Source: Dictyobacter arantiisoli (GTDB lineage Bacteria > Chloroflexota > Ktedonobacteria > Ktedonobacterales > Ktedonobacteraceae). Taken from it: DNA of 52,472 nucleotides. The notes beneath the pieces are model-generated. The model had not been told where the DNA came from. It saw nothing but the letters and a program-made list of their open reading frames with translations, and did no database searches. Positions 1 to 8,894 of this stretch are shown here, one piece after another. The stretch lies in NCBI RefSeq assembly GCF_008326305.1, contig NZ_BIXY01000045.1, positions 3,542-56,013 of the forward strand, in the 5' to 3' direction. The translations under genes were made by a program, and so were the position numbers. The stretch's first letter is position 1. Every line of letters begins with the position of its first letter.

Positions 1-76
1 CAGGAAAGGTGCTGTGCACCTTTCCTGCACCACACACTAAAAACTGTTTTGAGCACCGCAGGTGCGAAGATTCATC
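1..76 (-). repeat. Three-hairpin repeat, copy A (cut by window edge)
   Basis: This is a partial copy of the repeat family seen five more times in the window, here in reverse orientation. The window begins inside the long stem: bases 1-12 pair with 16-27 around a 3-nt loop. The conserved stem flank (CACCACACACTAAAAA) follows, then the small hairpin GCACC-GCA-GGTGC at 53-65. The GC-rich third hairpin lies outside the window. The repeat ends about 40 bp before the P450 start codon, so it sits in that gene's leader region. Confidence 0.85.
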
Positions 77-108
77 AGATAGACAAGATAGAGAAAGTAG
101 ATCAAAAT

Positions 109-1374
109 ATGTCGATAGAACCACAAACCCCTCCCATGGCACGAGAAGCCGCGCGTGCGGCAGGCTGTCCGATTGATCATCAGGCACAGGCATGGTCTCA
201 CCAGAAAACGGCGCAGCACGTCGAGCCAACCGGCATTTCTATCGAATGTGATGCGCAGGGCGTCTGGCACATCTACGGCTTCAATGAGACGCGTGCGGTA
301 TTGCGGAGCGGCGAGACGCGGCAGGCGGGCTTTGGTTCCGACACGCTCTCAGCCACCGCCTCTAAGATGACCCCGCCCATCCTCTTCCTGGATGGGAAAG
401 AGCATCAGATACAGCGCAAGCAGACGGCGCGCTTCTTTACGCCGAAAGCCGTAGATGGCAACTATCGCCGTTTGATGGAAGATGTCGCAGACAAGTTAAT
501 TGCTGAATTGCGTCGGAGTAAGCAAGCTGATCTCAGCAAATTGAGCCGCTTCATGGCTGTTCGCGTAGCCAGTCAAGTGGTCGGCCTGACAAACAGTACT
601 CTACCCGGTATGGATAAGCGCCTGGACGCCTTCTTTGCGGGAGACCTCTCCCAGCTCACCAAAAAACTGAGCCTGCGTGCCTTGCTGCACACCCTGAGCA
701 ATCAATTCGCGCTCAGTTCATTCTTCATGCTCGATGTCAAGCCCGCCATCAAGGCCCGCAAGTGGAAAGAGCAGGACGACGTGATCTCCCATCTTGTTGC
801 GCAGGGGAGCAGCGACGCTGAAATCCTGACCGAATGCGTCACCTATGCTGCCGCTGGCATGGTCACCACGCGAGAATTCATCTGTGTCGCCACCTGGCAT
901 CTGCTTGAGCACGAAGGACTGCGCCAGCGCTATCTGATCGCCTCCGAGAAAGAGCGCTACGCCATCCTGGGAGAACTCCTGCGCCTGGAACCCGTCGTAG
1001 GAAACCTCTTCCGCCGCGCCAACTCCGAACTCCACATCAGTAGTGGAGAGCAGGACTATACCATCCCCAAAGACGCCCTGATCAACCTGCATCTGCACGG
1101 AGCCAACAGTGACGAAAGTGTCACCGGCGAGAAACCCTTGCTCGCCTGTCCGGGGCGTGAAATCCAGGCCAACCAGACCACCGAAGCCCTCATGAGCTTT
1201 GGGGATGGAGCGCACCGCTGTCCCGGCTCCTACATCGCCATCCAGGAAACCGACCTCTTCCTTCAGCGCCTGCTCGCCATCGACGGACTCTATATCAAGC
1301 AGGCGCCGACCGTCACCTGGAACGAACTCGTCACCGGCTACGAGATCCGCAACTTCCAGCTCGCCATCAAATAG
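109..1374 (+). CDS. Cytochrome P450
   Basis: Probable haem-thiolate monooxygenase of 421 residues, typical of soluble bacterial P450s. The haem-binding loop FGDGAHRCPG is at about residues 364-373, with the Cys ligand near 371. The K-helix ExxR (ELLR) is near 288, and an I-helix segment AAAGMVTT lies near 247. The ATG at 109 was chosen because GAGAAAG lies upstream. An in-frame TTG at 49 would place the N-terminus inside the repeat element and is unlikely. No ferredoxin or reductase gene is adjacent, so redox partners must come from elsewhere. The substrate cannot be read from the sequence. A cupin gene follows 190 bp downstream on the same strand and may be co-transcribed. Confidence 0.93.
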   Translation: MSIEPQTPPMAREAARAAGCPIDHQAQAWSHQKTAQHVEPTGISIECDAQGVWHIYGFNETRAVLRSGETRQAGFGSDTLSATASKMTPPILFLDGKEHQIQRKQTARFFTPKAVDGNYRRLMEDVADKLIAELRRSKQADLSKLSRFMAVRVASQVVGLTNSTLPGMDKRLDAFFAGDLSQLTKKLSLRALLHTLSNQFALSSFFMLDVKPAIKARKWKEQDDVISHLVAQGSSDAEILTECVTYAAAGMVTTREFICVATWHLLEHEGLRQRYLIASEKERYAILGELLRLEPVVGNLFRRANSELHISSGEQDYTIPKDALINLHLHGANSDESVTGEKPLLACPGREIQANQTTEALMSFGDGAHRCPGSYIAIQETDLFLQRLLAIDGLYIKQAPTVTWNELVTGYEIRNFQLAIK

Positions 1375-1567
1375 CCCATCCACACCACGAAACAGGAGCG
1401 GGAGCGTATAGCGGGTTCTCGTGTTCCTGTCTGGTGGTAAACGCAGGAAAACAACAAATGTGCAATAATGTAGGCATCGACCTGCGCGACGCTTCGTGCG
1501 ATGCCTACGTTTGCGATCATAAGATGTGAAAGGAACTTCATCGATTATTGGAGAGAGGAAATAGAAC

Positions 1568-1969
1568 ATGAAAGATAGCCATTTTGAGACGATGTCGTTG
1601 CCAGAAGAGATGCAGGTCTATGCGCCCGACGGCTCCGAGATTCGTTTATTGCTACAAATGAAAGGCGGCAGTATGTGTCACTGCACGCTTCCACCCGACC
1701 ACATCTCGCTGGCCGGAATGCACCAGAACGTAGAAGAGATCTGGTATATCCTTGAAGGCCGGGGACAGGTCTGGCGCAAGAGCCCCCATGGCGAAGAAGA
1801 GACTGTCGATGTTTCCCCTGGCGTCAATCTGAGCATCCCGCCGCACACCCATTTTCAATTCCGCGCCACCGGCCCGGAGCCTTTGCGCTTCATCCTCACC
1901 ACCATGCCCCCCTGGCCCGGCGAACAGGAATGGATTCAGGTCGCAGCCCACTGGCAGCCATCCGCGTAA
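1568..1969 (+). CDS. Cupin-domain protein
   Basis: Small single-domain cupin of 133 residues. The first cupin motif is seen as GMHQNVEEIWYILEGRG and the second as PPHTHFQF, giving several candidate metal-binding His and Glu residues. A strong GGAGAGAGGAA ribosome-binding site precedes the ATG. There is no signal peptide or membrane segment, so it is cytoplasmic. Proteins of this size include sugar isomerases, dioxygenases and ligand-binding cupins, and the sequence does not decide between them. It lies downstream of the P450 on the same strand, so a shared pathway is possible but unproven. Confidence 0.8.
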   Translation: MKDSHFETMSLPEEMQVYAPDGSEIRLLLQMKGGSMCHCTLPPDHISLAGMHQNVEEIWYILEGRGQVWRKSPHGEEETVDVSPGVNLSIPPHTHFQFRATGPEPLRFILTTMPPWPGEQEWIQVAAHWQPSA

Positions 1970-2036
1970 GCGCGGCGCCTGTTGGGATCGAAAAAGATGA
2001 ATGGGAGATCATTGGAACCGATGCTCTATCCCTGGA

Positions 2037-2065
2037 GCGGGTAGGATTACATAGATTCTACCCGC
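2037..2065 (+). terminator. Hairpin downstream of cupin gene
   Basis: GCGGGTAG and CTACCCGC form an 8-bp stem with a 13-nt loop about 70 bp after the cupin stop codon. There is no clear U-tract, so termination is only a guess from position. Confidence 0.3.
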
Positions 2066-2158
2066 ACTTATGCGCATAAATTGAAACAGGTGAAGCTTCT
2101 GTGATACTTGTGTTTCGCGCATCCCCAGGTGCCTGCTGTCCCTCAGCGGTCACTGAAC

Positions 2159-2833
2159 CTATTCCTCATAGGGAGGCAGTTCTTCAGGTGGGGCAATTGT
2201 GTCCATTTTATCTAACCTCGTGATTCCACGTTGGATACGTTTTTGTTCTTTCTGCAATTTTTCCCGTTCTGCTCCTAGACTGTTGTTTCGATATCCTAAC
2301 AAATTTCCTGACCAATTGTTGAGTGTATGGTCAATCGCATCTATTTCCTGCTGATTCTTGTTAAATTGTTCTCGCAGCTCTTGTCGTTCGTCCCCGCTCC
2401 ATATCTTTTTGATGAGACCATCGATCTTATCGGCCTGGGTCCATTGTTCCGTATCCTGACGATAGGTATCTTTAACTTGATCAATACTCAGCCGTACTAA
2501 CTGTGAAACATGTTGGCGAGGACTTTCTCGTGCTTCCTTTTCAAATGTCTCATTAATCTTGATCACGATGCGTTCAGCAACTTCATTTTCATTGATCGTG
2601 GGGTGATTCATTAAATAATAGTAAAGCCAGGGGGTTGCTTGTGCTTTCACCTGGTGAATTTCTCTTAGTTGTTCCGCTGTGAGCGATGGTCTGTCATTGC
2701 TGCCCGAGGGATCTGGAGCCCGATAGAACTCCCTTTGAAATTGAGAGAGGCTTTGCTGTTGATCCTCGTTGTCCATAGAGACATCGCGAGGAGGTAATAT
2801 TTCCCTATTTCTTTGCATTGTTCTGTTAACCAT
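2159..2833 (-). CDS. Hypothetical coiled-coil protein
   Basis: The 224-residue product is not recognised. It is highly charged and Gln/Glu/Lys/Arg-rich, with long predicted helices between about residues 50 and 215, and a Pro-rich acidic tail (PPEELPPYEE). No signal peptide or membrane segment is seen. The start is uncertain: the ATG at 2833 has AAGAAGG directly against it, while an ATG at 2818 has that same sequence at a more normal distance. Its helical, Gln-rich style and its lack of a partner gene resemble the large protein at 9.5-11.7 kb, but no shared domain can be shown. A bidirectional terminator separates it from the ABC genes upstream. Confidence 0.6.
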   Translation of the reverse strand: MVNRTMQRNREILPPRDVSMDNEDQQQSLSQFQREFYRAPDPSGSNDRPSLTAEQLREIHQVKAQATPWLYYYLMNHPTINENEVAERIVIKINETFEKEARESPRQHVSQLVRLSIDQVKDTYRQDTEQWTQADKIDGLIKKIWSGDERQELREQFNKNQQEIDAIDHTLNNWSGNLLGYRNNSLGAEREKLQKEQKRIQRGITRLDKMDTIAPPEELPPYEE

Positions 2834-2998
2834 CCTTCTTTATGCCCTGATCAAGGTGCCACCAGTCTGCGATGTTGAGATGCTACCAGAATCTGCGTCC
2901 TGCTACCAGTGGACAAGAGGCCCAGAATCCTTGTAAATTCTATCACTTTCTGTACGCAAAAAAACTTGCCGTCCCCGTATCGTTCTATTTGCAGCAAG

Positions 2999-3033
2999 AA
3001 AGCCGCGTTCTTCTGTCTGAAGTGCGCGGCTTT
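2999..3033. terminator. Bidirectional Rho-independent terminator
   Basis: AAAGCCGCG (2999-3007) pairs with CGCGGCTTT (3025-3033), and the inner loop can pair further. T-rich tracts follow on both strands. It lies directly after the end of the ABC permease operon, which is read on the minus strand. Confidence 0.75.
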
Positions 3034-3054
3034 TCTTATAGAACAGGGCCGAGT

Positions 3055-3993
3055 TTAGCCTTTGACGGAGCCAGCCAGGATACCTCGGACGAAGTAGCGC
3101 TGGAGGGCGAAGAAGACGACGAGCGGCAGAGCCATGGAGAGGAAGGCGGCCGCGGTCAGGACGGGATAGTTTGATCCATAGGAGTCGACGAGGTTGGCGA
3201 TGCTGAGCGTCATGGGGGCGCGCTGCGGATTGCCTCCCAGGAAGATCAGGGAGGTGAGCAGGTCGTTCCAGACCCACATGAATTGGAAGATGCCCAGCGA
3301 GGCCAGCGAGGGCACCGAGAGTGGGATGATGATGCTCCAGAAGATGCGCCAGTGCGATGCGCCGTCAATATGCGCGGATTCCATCAGGTCGGATGGCAGG
3401 GCGGCGAAGAAGTTGCGCAAGAGGAAGACGGCGAAGGGCAGTCCAAAGGCGGTATGCGCCAGCCAGACGGCGGCGTATTCTCCGGTCAGACCAATGTCGG
3501 TGAAGAGCTTGAGGACCGGGACCAGCGCGATCTGCGTGGGAATGACGAGCAGCGCGACGATACCCATGAAGAAGAAATCGCGCCCCGGAAATTTCATCCA
3601 GGCAAAGGCATAGGCTCCGAAGGCCGCGATGATCATGGGCAGGAAGGTGCCGGGAATCGAGATGATCAGGCTATTCACGAAGGCCTGGCCCAGTCCCTGG
3701 GCTTGCAGGACATCGATATAGTTTTGCAGAGTGAAGTTCCAGGGCGGGATCAGTCCACTCCACCAGCCAGTGGTGGTGATCAGGCTGGCCGGACGAAATG
3801 AACTGACAAAGAGTCCAAAGGTCGGTACCGACCAGATCAGCGCGAGCGCGATCACCACGACTGTGAGGAGTCCACTCCCCAGGGCGCGGCGCAACAGGCG
3901 ACCCCGGGTCTCGCTATTCTTCCTGGCTTTTGGTTTGTCTGTCTTCGGCGCGCTCGTAAGCTCGCTCGAAGCCTGGCTTTCAGAGATGTTCAT
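3055..3993 (-). CDS. Sugar ABC transporter permease (MalG type)
   Basis: Inner-membrane permease of a carbohydrate-uptake ABC transporter, 312 residues. A cytoplasmic N-terminal tail is followed by about six membrane helices. The EAA loop that contacts the ATPase is visible as ESAHIDGASHWRIFW around residues 210-225. It belongs to the MalG/UgpE-like branch of binding-protein-dependent permeases. The start codon overlaps the stop of the upstream permease (ATGA), indicating translational coupling. No ATP-binding subunit is encoded nearby, so the pair probably uses a shared MsmX/UgpC-like ATPase from another locus. The sugar is unknown. Confidence 0.93.
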   Translation of the reverse strand: MNISESQASSELTSAPKTDKPKARKNSETRGRLLRRALGSGLLTVVVIALALIWSVPTFGLFVSSFRPASLITTTGWWSGLIPPWNFTLQNYIDVLQAQGLGQAFVNSLIISIPGTFLPMIIAAFGAYAFAWMKFPGRDFFFMGIVALLVIPTQIALVPVLKLFTDIGLTGEYAAVWLAHTAFGLPFAVFLLRNFFAALPSDLMESAHIDGASHWRIFWSIIIPLSVPSLASLGIFQFMWVWNDLLTSLIFLGGNPQRAPMTLSIANLVDSYGSNYPVLTAAAFLSMALPLVVFFALQRYFVRGILAGSVKG

Positions 3994-4916
3994 CGTTCAG
4001 CCTCCTGTGCTCGCAATCTACGAATATTGATATACATCACCGGCGAGATGACGATCAGTAGGAGAATCGCCAGGGCGCTTGCCAGGCCATAGTTGCTAAA
4101 GTTGAACAACTGATTATAGAATTCTACAGCTACTACGTCGGTCTTGTAATCACCACCCGTCATGATATAGATGACATCAAAGATCTTCAGGACGTTGATG
4201 ACCATCGTGGTTGCCACGACGCCCAGGGTGGGCTGGACCATCGGGACTGTAATGCGCCAGAATAGCGTCAGGTTGCTGGCACCATCGATCTTGGCCGCCT
4301 CGATCACATCCTCAGGGATACCCTTGAGGGCCGCCGAGATAATCACCATACAGAAGCCGGTCCACATCCAGGTATAGACTGCGATAAGTGCGAGATTATT
4401 AAAGCTGGTATTGATCAACCAGGCCTGTGGCTGGACCTTGAAGAGTCCCAAAAACGCGTTCAGCAGACCGATCTGGTTCTCCCCATTGGGACTGTACAGA
4501 TAGATAAAGCGCCAGATCACGCCCGCAGCCACAAAAGAGATCGCCATCGGGACGAAGAGGGCGGATTTCACGACGCTCTCGACCCTGACTTTATCGACCA
4601 GTACTGCGACGATCAGGCCAAGTCCGACCGTCAGTAGTGTCGCCAGCACCAACCAGAGCAAATTATTCTTGATAACTTCGAGCATAGTTGGATTGGTGAA
4701 GATAGTCACATAGTTTTTGAAGCCCACATAGCTGCTCGAATCAGCGTTCTGGAAGCTCAAAATGATCGTCTGGATCAAGGGATAGATATAAAAGATCAGT
4801 TCCAGGATCAGTGCTGGCGCAACCCACACCCAGGCCCACCAGGTTTGTCCGTGTTCTTTGCGGGCTTTATGCGCTTTGGGCACAATCGACACGGTCTGGT
4901 AATCTGTCGTTGTCAT
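3990..4916 (-). CDS. Sugar ABC transporter permease (MalF/UgpA type)
   Basis: First permease of the importer, 308 residues with about six membrane helices. The EAA motif VIEAAKIDGASNLTLFWRI lies in the second half, as expected for the MalF/UgpA family. AAAGGATG precedes the ATG. It overlaps the following permease by four bases (ATGA) and lies downstream of the binding-protein gene on the same strand. The interval to that gene is filled by 126-bp tandem repeats, which could affect the ratio of binding protein to permease. Confidence 0.93.
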   Translation of the reverse strand: MTTTDYQTVSIVPKAHKARKEHGQTWWAWVWVAPALILELIFYIYPLIQTIILSFQNADSSSYVGFKNYVTIFTNPTMLEVIKNNLLWLVLATLLTVGLGLIVAVLVDKVRVESVVKSALFVPMAISFVAAGVIWRFIYLYSPNGENQIGLLNAFLGLFKVQPQAWLINTSFNNLALIAVYTWMWTGFCMVIISAALKGIPEDVIEAAKIDGASNLTLFWRITVPMVQPTLGVVATTMVINVLKIFDVIYIMTGGDYKTDVVAVEFYNQLFNFSNYGLASALAILLLIVISPVMYINIRRLRAQEAER

Positions 4917-4957
4917 AAATGCATCCTTTTACCTCATTGGCGTTTAGATAAAATTCT

Positions 4958-5336
4958 CGACGAAGAGTGTAGGTGCGTGCCGAGGTCGCAACCGAGGTGC
5001 GCTTGCCCGTTCACGTACCCCCCATCTCGCTCCACCGCTCTCCCTGTCGGGATACGGAAGAGCCGACGGGCGAGCAGATCGTACGACGAAGAGTGTAGGT
5101 GCGTGCCGAGGTCGCAACCGAGGTGCGCTTACCCGTTCACGTACCCCCATCTCGCTCCACCGCTCTCCCTGTCGGGATACGGAAGAGCCGACGGGCGAGC
5201 AGATCGTACGACGAAGAGTGTAGGTGCGTGCCGAGGTCGCAACCCCGAGGTGCGCTTGCCCGTTCACGTACCCCCCATCTCGCTCCACCGCTCCCTCTGT
5301 CGGGATACGGAAGAGCCGACGGGCGAGCAGATCGTA
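4958..5336. repeat. Three tandem 126-bp repeats inside the ABC operon
   Basis: Near-identical units begin at 4958, 5084 and 5209, so the periods are 126 and 125 bp. Each starts CGACGAAGAGTGTAGGTGCG and ends CGAGCAGATCGTA. Small differences are C-tract length and CTCTCCCT versus CTCCCTCT. After the third unit the sequence GCGCACCTACATTT at about 5351 is complementary to the start of unit 1, so the array is bracketed by an inverted repeat. Open frames across it change phase between units and are not believed. It separates the binding-protein gene from its permeases. The GTAGGTGCGTGCCGAGGTCG core recurs at about 15512 and, in palindromic form, at 26827. Confidence 0.95.
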
Positions 5337-5408
5337 CGATGGAGAGGAAAGCGCACCTACATTTCTCCATCATGCTTCAAGTGAGCAGCAAGCGCCCGAT
5401 GGTACTGG

Positions 5409-6800
5409 TTAGGCGGTATAGGACTGTTGTGCTGTACCTTCGATACCGCTCAGGACGCTATCCAATTGTTTGGGATCGCCGATGTAGGTCAGCAGACCTT
5501 TCCAGTAGGCATTCTCAACGGCGGCAGGCATCAGGTCATCCGCGCCGACGCTGAAGAAGCTGGCACTGGTCAACTGTTTGGCAGCCTTGCGTGCGATATC
5601 ATCTGGATAGAGGCTGGGATCGACGTTCTTGTTGGCGGAAGTCGCACCACCACGTTTGACCCAGATGCTCTGTGCCTCAGCGGAGTACAGGAACTTCATG
5701 AACTGGCGTGTGCCATCATTGTCCTTCATCGCAACGACCAGGTCGGCACCACCGGTGACGGCTCCCTTGTATTGAGGATTGATGGTCGGGAACTCGAAGA
5801 AGTCATAATCTGTACCGGCCTTCAGGGTTTTGTACTGTGTGGTGATAAAGCCCTGGGTGAAATCTCCCAGATAGTACATGTAAGACTTCGGATTGGGCGC
5901 GAATGGCTGGTAGGATGCATCCTGGAAGTTGGTTGCCAGGATGGACTGGGGCGCACCATTGATATAGTGCTTGCCATTGGCGATCTGTCCGAAGGCCTGG
6001 AAGGCGGCTTTGACGCTGCTGTGGGTCCAGGGAATCTTGTGGGCGACCCATTGATTATAGAGATCTGGACCATTCTGGCTCAGGAAGATCTGGTCAACCC
6101 AGTCTGCGGCGGGCCAGCCACTGGAGGCTGCGCTCTCCACACCCATCGCCCAGGGATATTTGCCCTGTCCCGCGATCTTGTCGGATACGCTGATCAGCTC
6201 ATCCCAGGTCGTAGGAATGGTGCCGCCAACGGCTTTAAAGGTGGTTGGATTATACCAGATGGTGCCTTTGCTATTCGCTTTTGGCAACACAGCATACAGG
6301 TGGCCGTCTACCGAAGAAAGATCAATCCAGGTCTGATTGTACTGGCTCTTGAAATCCGCCATGTCAAAATAGGAGTCCAGTGCGATCAGCTTCTTCTGAT
6401 GGGCCAGTTGCTGGAAGGTGGACAGGCTGGGCATGCCGCAGACGTCAGGTGGATTATTACCACGGACGCGAGTTGACAGCACGGCGGGCAGGTCACGCGT
6501 GGACTCGATATTGACCTTGATACCATTCGATGTCTTCTTGGTGAAGGCATCTGTGATAGCCTTAAATGAGGCTAACTCTTCGCCGCTCCACTCGGTCAGG
6601 ATGTCGATGGTGCTCACTTTCGTGCTGCCATTCGGGGTTGAGCCGCCACCGCAGGCTGCCAGCAGGGCCGAGGCCGCACTGATACTCAGGCCAGCGCCAA
6701 GCGCACGTTTCATAAATGCGCGCCGGGGCATGCTCGTGGTTGCAAACTCTTCGACGAGTTGATCCAGATCTTGACGGTTTCGACGATCAAAAATAGTCAT
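5409..6800 (-). CDS. Sugar ABC transporter substrate-binding lipoprotein
   Basis: Extracellular solute-binding protein (family 1), 463 residues. The N-terminus carries RRAFMKRALGAG, then a hydrophobic stretch and the lipobox ALLAAC with Cys near residue 47, so it should be exported and lipid-anchored. The paired Arg suggests a possible Tat signal. The body has the usual binding-protein pattern (TEWSGEE, IPTTWDELI, MGVESAASSGWPAADW). The ATG at 6800 is chosen because AAGGAGCG lies just upstream. A longer in-frame extension to 7028 would remove the signal peptide from the N-terminus. It feeds the two permeases downstream and lies 142 bp after the WD40 anti-sigma gene. Confidence 0.93.
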   Translation of the reverse strand: MTIFDRRNRQDLDQLVEEFATTSMPRRAFMKRALGAGLSISAASALLAACGGGSTPNGSTKVSTIDILTEWSGEELASFKAITDAFTKKTSNGIKVNIESTRDLPAVLSTRVRGNNPPDVCGMPSLSTFQQLAHQKKLIALDSYFDMADFKSQYNQTWIDLSSVDGHLYAVLPKANSKGTIWYNPTTFKAVGGTIPTTWDELISVSDKIAGQGKYPWAMGVESAASSGWPAADWVDQIFLSQNGPDLYNQWVAHKIPWTHSSVKAAFQAFGQIANGKHYINGAPQSILATNFQDASYQPFAPNPKSYMYYLGDFTQGFITTQYKTLKAGTDYDFFEFPTINPQYKGAVTGGADLVVAMKDNDGTRQFMKFLYSAEAQSIWVKRGGATSANKNVDPSLYPDDIARKAAKQLTSASFFSVGADDLMPAAVENAYWKGLLTYIGDPKQLDSVLSGIEGTAQQSYTA

Positions 6801-6942
6801 GGATAATCGCTCCTTGTGCTTACTGATAATAATATGGGAAAGAATAGGGGTGCCGATGCAGTTTCCGAGGAAGCTGTCTCGGCAGGTGGTGCCGCCTTCC
6901 ATTGCCAGCCTACGCCAACGTAAGCCAGCGGCGGCCCGCCAT

Positions 6943-8268
6943 TTATGTACCGGCCTCCCAGATCTGCGCGGTGTGGTCCCAACTCCCGGAGGCAATTTCT
7001 TTGCCATTGGGAGACCAGACCAGTGCATCGACCAGATCGGTATGACCCTGGTAGGTTAAGAGAGGGGAGCCTGTACTGGCATCCCAGACCTGTACGGTGT
7101 GGTCCCAGCTGCCGGAGGCAATATTCTTGCCATCGGGCGACCAGGCTAACGCATCGACATCTTTCGTATGCCCACGATAGGTAAGCTCAAGCTGACCGCT
7201 CTGGGCATTCCAAACCTGTACGGTTGTATTGCTGCCCCCGGTGGCAATCTGCTTGCCATTGGGCGACCAGGCCAGGGCATCGACGGATGTACTCAAGGCA
7301 TAGTTATAGGTCAGGATAGTGTGTCCTGTCTGTGCGTTCCAGAGCATAACCTTACTATCGAGCCCGCCGGAGACGATTTCCGTGTTATCAGGCGACCAGG
7401 CCAGGGTATTAACAAAATCGTGATTGCCAGCGTATGTGAGCAGATGGAGACCAGTGTGGGCCTGCCAGACCTGGACCGTATGATCCCAACTGCCCGATGC
7501 GATCTCCTGTCCATTGTGCGACCAGGCCAGCGTACTGACCTCCTCGGTATGTCCGCTGTAGGTCTCAACCGTACGACCGGTAAGCACCTCCCAGACGCGC
7601 ACCGTGTGATCCCAACTGGCGGAAGCGATATAGGCTCCATCGGGCGACCAGGCCAACGCGCTCACATTTTCTGTATGGTCGGTATAGGTAGTAATCAGCG
7701 CGCCTGTTTTCGCGTTCCAGACCTGCACGGTATGATCCCAACTCCCTGTGGCAACCTCTGTGCCATCGGGCGACCAGGCCAGGGCACTCACGAAATCAGT
7801 ATGTTTGAGATAGGTCAGGCGCGCGGTGCCTGAGGCGCGGCCCGTGCTTGAGAGCATGCTATAGTAGCCACCAGCCAGTCCAAAGCAGAGCAAGAGACAG
7901 GCCACGACGAGCAAAGGAATCAGCTCGCGGCTCCGTCGGCGGGACTTCATCTGCTTGTTGCCTTCCCGGCGCGTCTGCTGGTGTCGTCTGGAATTGGTAA
8001 AGGACTTCTGAAGCGGCTCATCTTCTTCATGCAAGGAGGTCGTATCGAAATCCTCCAGTAGCAAGGCAATACGTGGGAACGCCCTCATTGTTGGATCTGG
8101 CAGGGTACGCAGCGCCGCATCCAGGAAGTGATACTCCTCTTGCGCGGCCTGACAGGCGGAACATTGTCCCACATGGGCATCCAGTGCCACCTGTTCCGCA
8201 ACTGAGAGATCACTCCGCTTGAGCGCCAGCTTTTCCGCCCACTGGGAGCAAGGAGGGTGATGGCTCAT
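6943..8268 (-). CDS. Transmembrane anti-sigma factor fused to a WD40 propeller
   Basis: 441-residue membrane protein. The N-terminal anti-sigma zinc finger has Cys7, His32-x3-Cys36-x2-Cys39. A Lys/Arg-rich linker leads to one membrane helix at about residues 115-137. Seven WD40 repeats follow, each with the LAWSPDG...SGSWDHTVQVW pattern, enough for one complete beta-propeller. The propeller should lie outside the membrane and the zinc finger inside, giving a sensor that holds the cognate sigma factor. Its ATG overlaps the sigma stop (ATGA), so the two are translationally coupled. The propeller's ligand is unknown. Repeat-to-repeat similarity is very high, which suggests recent internal duplication or conversion. 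Confidence 0.92.
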   Translation of the reverse strand: MSHHPPCSQWAEKLALKRSDLSVAEQVALDAHVGQCSACQAAQEEYHFLDAALRTLPDPTMRAFPRIALLLEDFDTTSLHEEDEPLQKSFTNSRRHQQTRREGNKQMKSRRRSRELIPLLVVACLLLCFGLAGGYYSMLSSTGRASGTARLTYLKHTDFVSALAWSPDGTEVATGSWDHTVQVWNAKTGALITTYTDHTENVSALAWSPDGAYIASASWDHTVRVWEVLTGRTVETYSGHTEEVSTLAWSHNGQEIASGSWDHTVQVWQAHTGLHLLTYAGNHDFVNTLAWSPDNTEIVSGGLDSKVMLWNAQTGHTILTYNYALSTSVDALAWSPNGKQIATGGSNTTVQVWNAQSGQLELTYRGHTKDVDALAWSPDGKNIASGSWDHTVQVWDASTGSPLLTYQGHTDLVDALVWSPNGKEIASGSWDHTAQIWEAGT

Positions 8269-8894
8269 CGACCTTTCCTCCCGCTGGGTGCCTTGTCTTT
8301 GCCCTTTTGCAACTGATAGTAAATCTGACGTAACTCTTCTTTTCCACGACTCACGTATTTACTCACACAGTTTTCCTTTATATTGAGCCGCTCAGCAATC
8401 TGGCGCTGAGGTAAATCCTCGATTATATACAAAATAAGGCAAGCGCGATAGAGGGGAGAAACCTGAGCCAGGGCCAGTTGTAGCAATTCGGACTGCGCCA
8501 CCTCGCTCTCCGGCCCCTCCACCTGCAGGTGTTCATCATCGCTATTCGACTCATCGAATGTCACCGTCTGCATCTGCATCTGGCGTTTCTGATAGTCGCG
8601 TGCACAATTGAGGGCAATGCGGTAGATCCAGCGTACAAATAATTCGGGATTGCGCAGGCCGGGAAGGGCTGACCAGGCTTTCAGAAACGTCTCTTGCGTC
8701 AACTCGCAGCCCACACCATCATTGCCCACCATGCGACTCAAATACGTCGTAATCTGATCATTGAAGCGCGCATAGAGCATCTCAAAGGCTGCTTGATCGC
8801 CATCCTGAGCCCGTTTGACGAGTATGTCCACACTGAGTGCCTGCTTACCGTCATCGTAGCGTGATGAAGAACTGCGCCCAGTCCAATATGCCAT
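8265..8894 (-). CDS. ECF RNA polymerase sigma factor
   Basis: Group 4 sigma factor of 209 residues. Region 2 runs from DILVKRAQDGDQAAFEMLY to RWIYRIALNCARDYQ. An acidic linker follows, then region 4 (SPLYRACLILYIIEDLPQRQIAERL, with a helix-turn-helix). The ATG at 8894 has a strong AAGGAGCTG site. A longer in-frame extension to 9164 lacks one and reads like non-coding sequence. It is coupled by ATGA to the WD40 anti-sigma factor, which should release it on a signal. The ABC importer genes lie downstream on the same strand and may be part of the regulon, but no promoter evidence ties them. Confidence 0.93.
   Translation of the reverse strand: MAYWTGRSSSSRYDDGKQALSVDILVKRAQDGDQAAFEMLYARFNDQITTYLSRMVGNDGVGCELTQETFLKAWSALPGLRNPELFVRWIYRIALNCARDYQKRQMQMQTVTFDESNSDDEHLQVEGPESEVAQSELLQLALAQVSPLYRACLILYIIEDLPQRQIAERLNIKENCVSKYVSRGKEELRQIYYQLQKGKDKAPSGRKGR

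Noticed and set aside
718-1569. 283-codon open frame on the minus strand
   Set aside because: It lies opposite the P450 gene, has no ribosome site and no domain; it is a shadow of a strongly supported gene.
4958-5336. CRISPR array
   Set aside because: Units are about 126 bp and directly adjacent, with no unique spacers and no cas genes.
4845-5554. Several overlapping open frames across the 126-bp repeats, on both strands
   Set aside because: Units of 126 and 125 bp change the frame, composition is unlike nearby genes, and no start signals exist. Treated as non-coding repeat.
5427-6476. 349-codon plus-strand frame
   Set aside because: Opposite the sugar-binding lipoprotein, which has a signal peptide, lipobox and clear family pattern.
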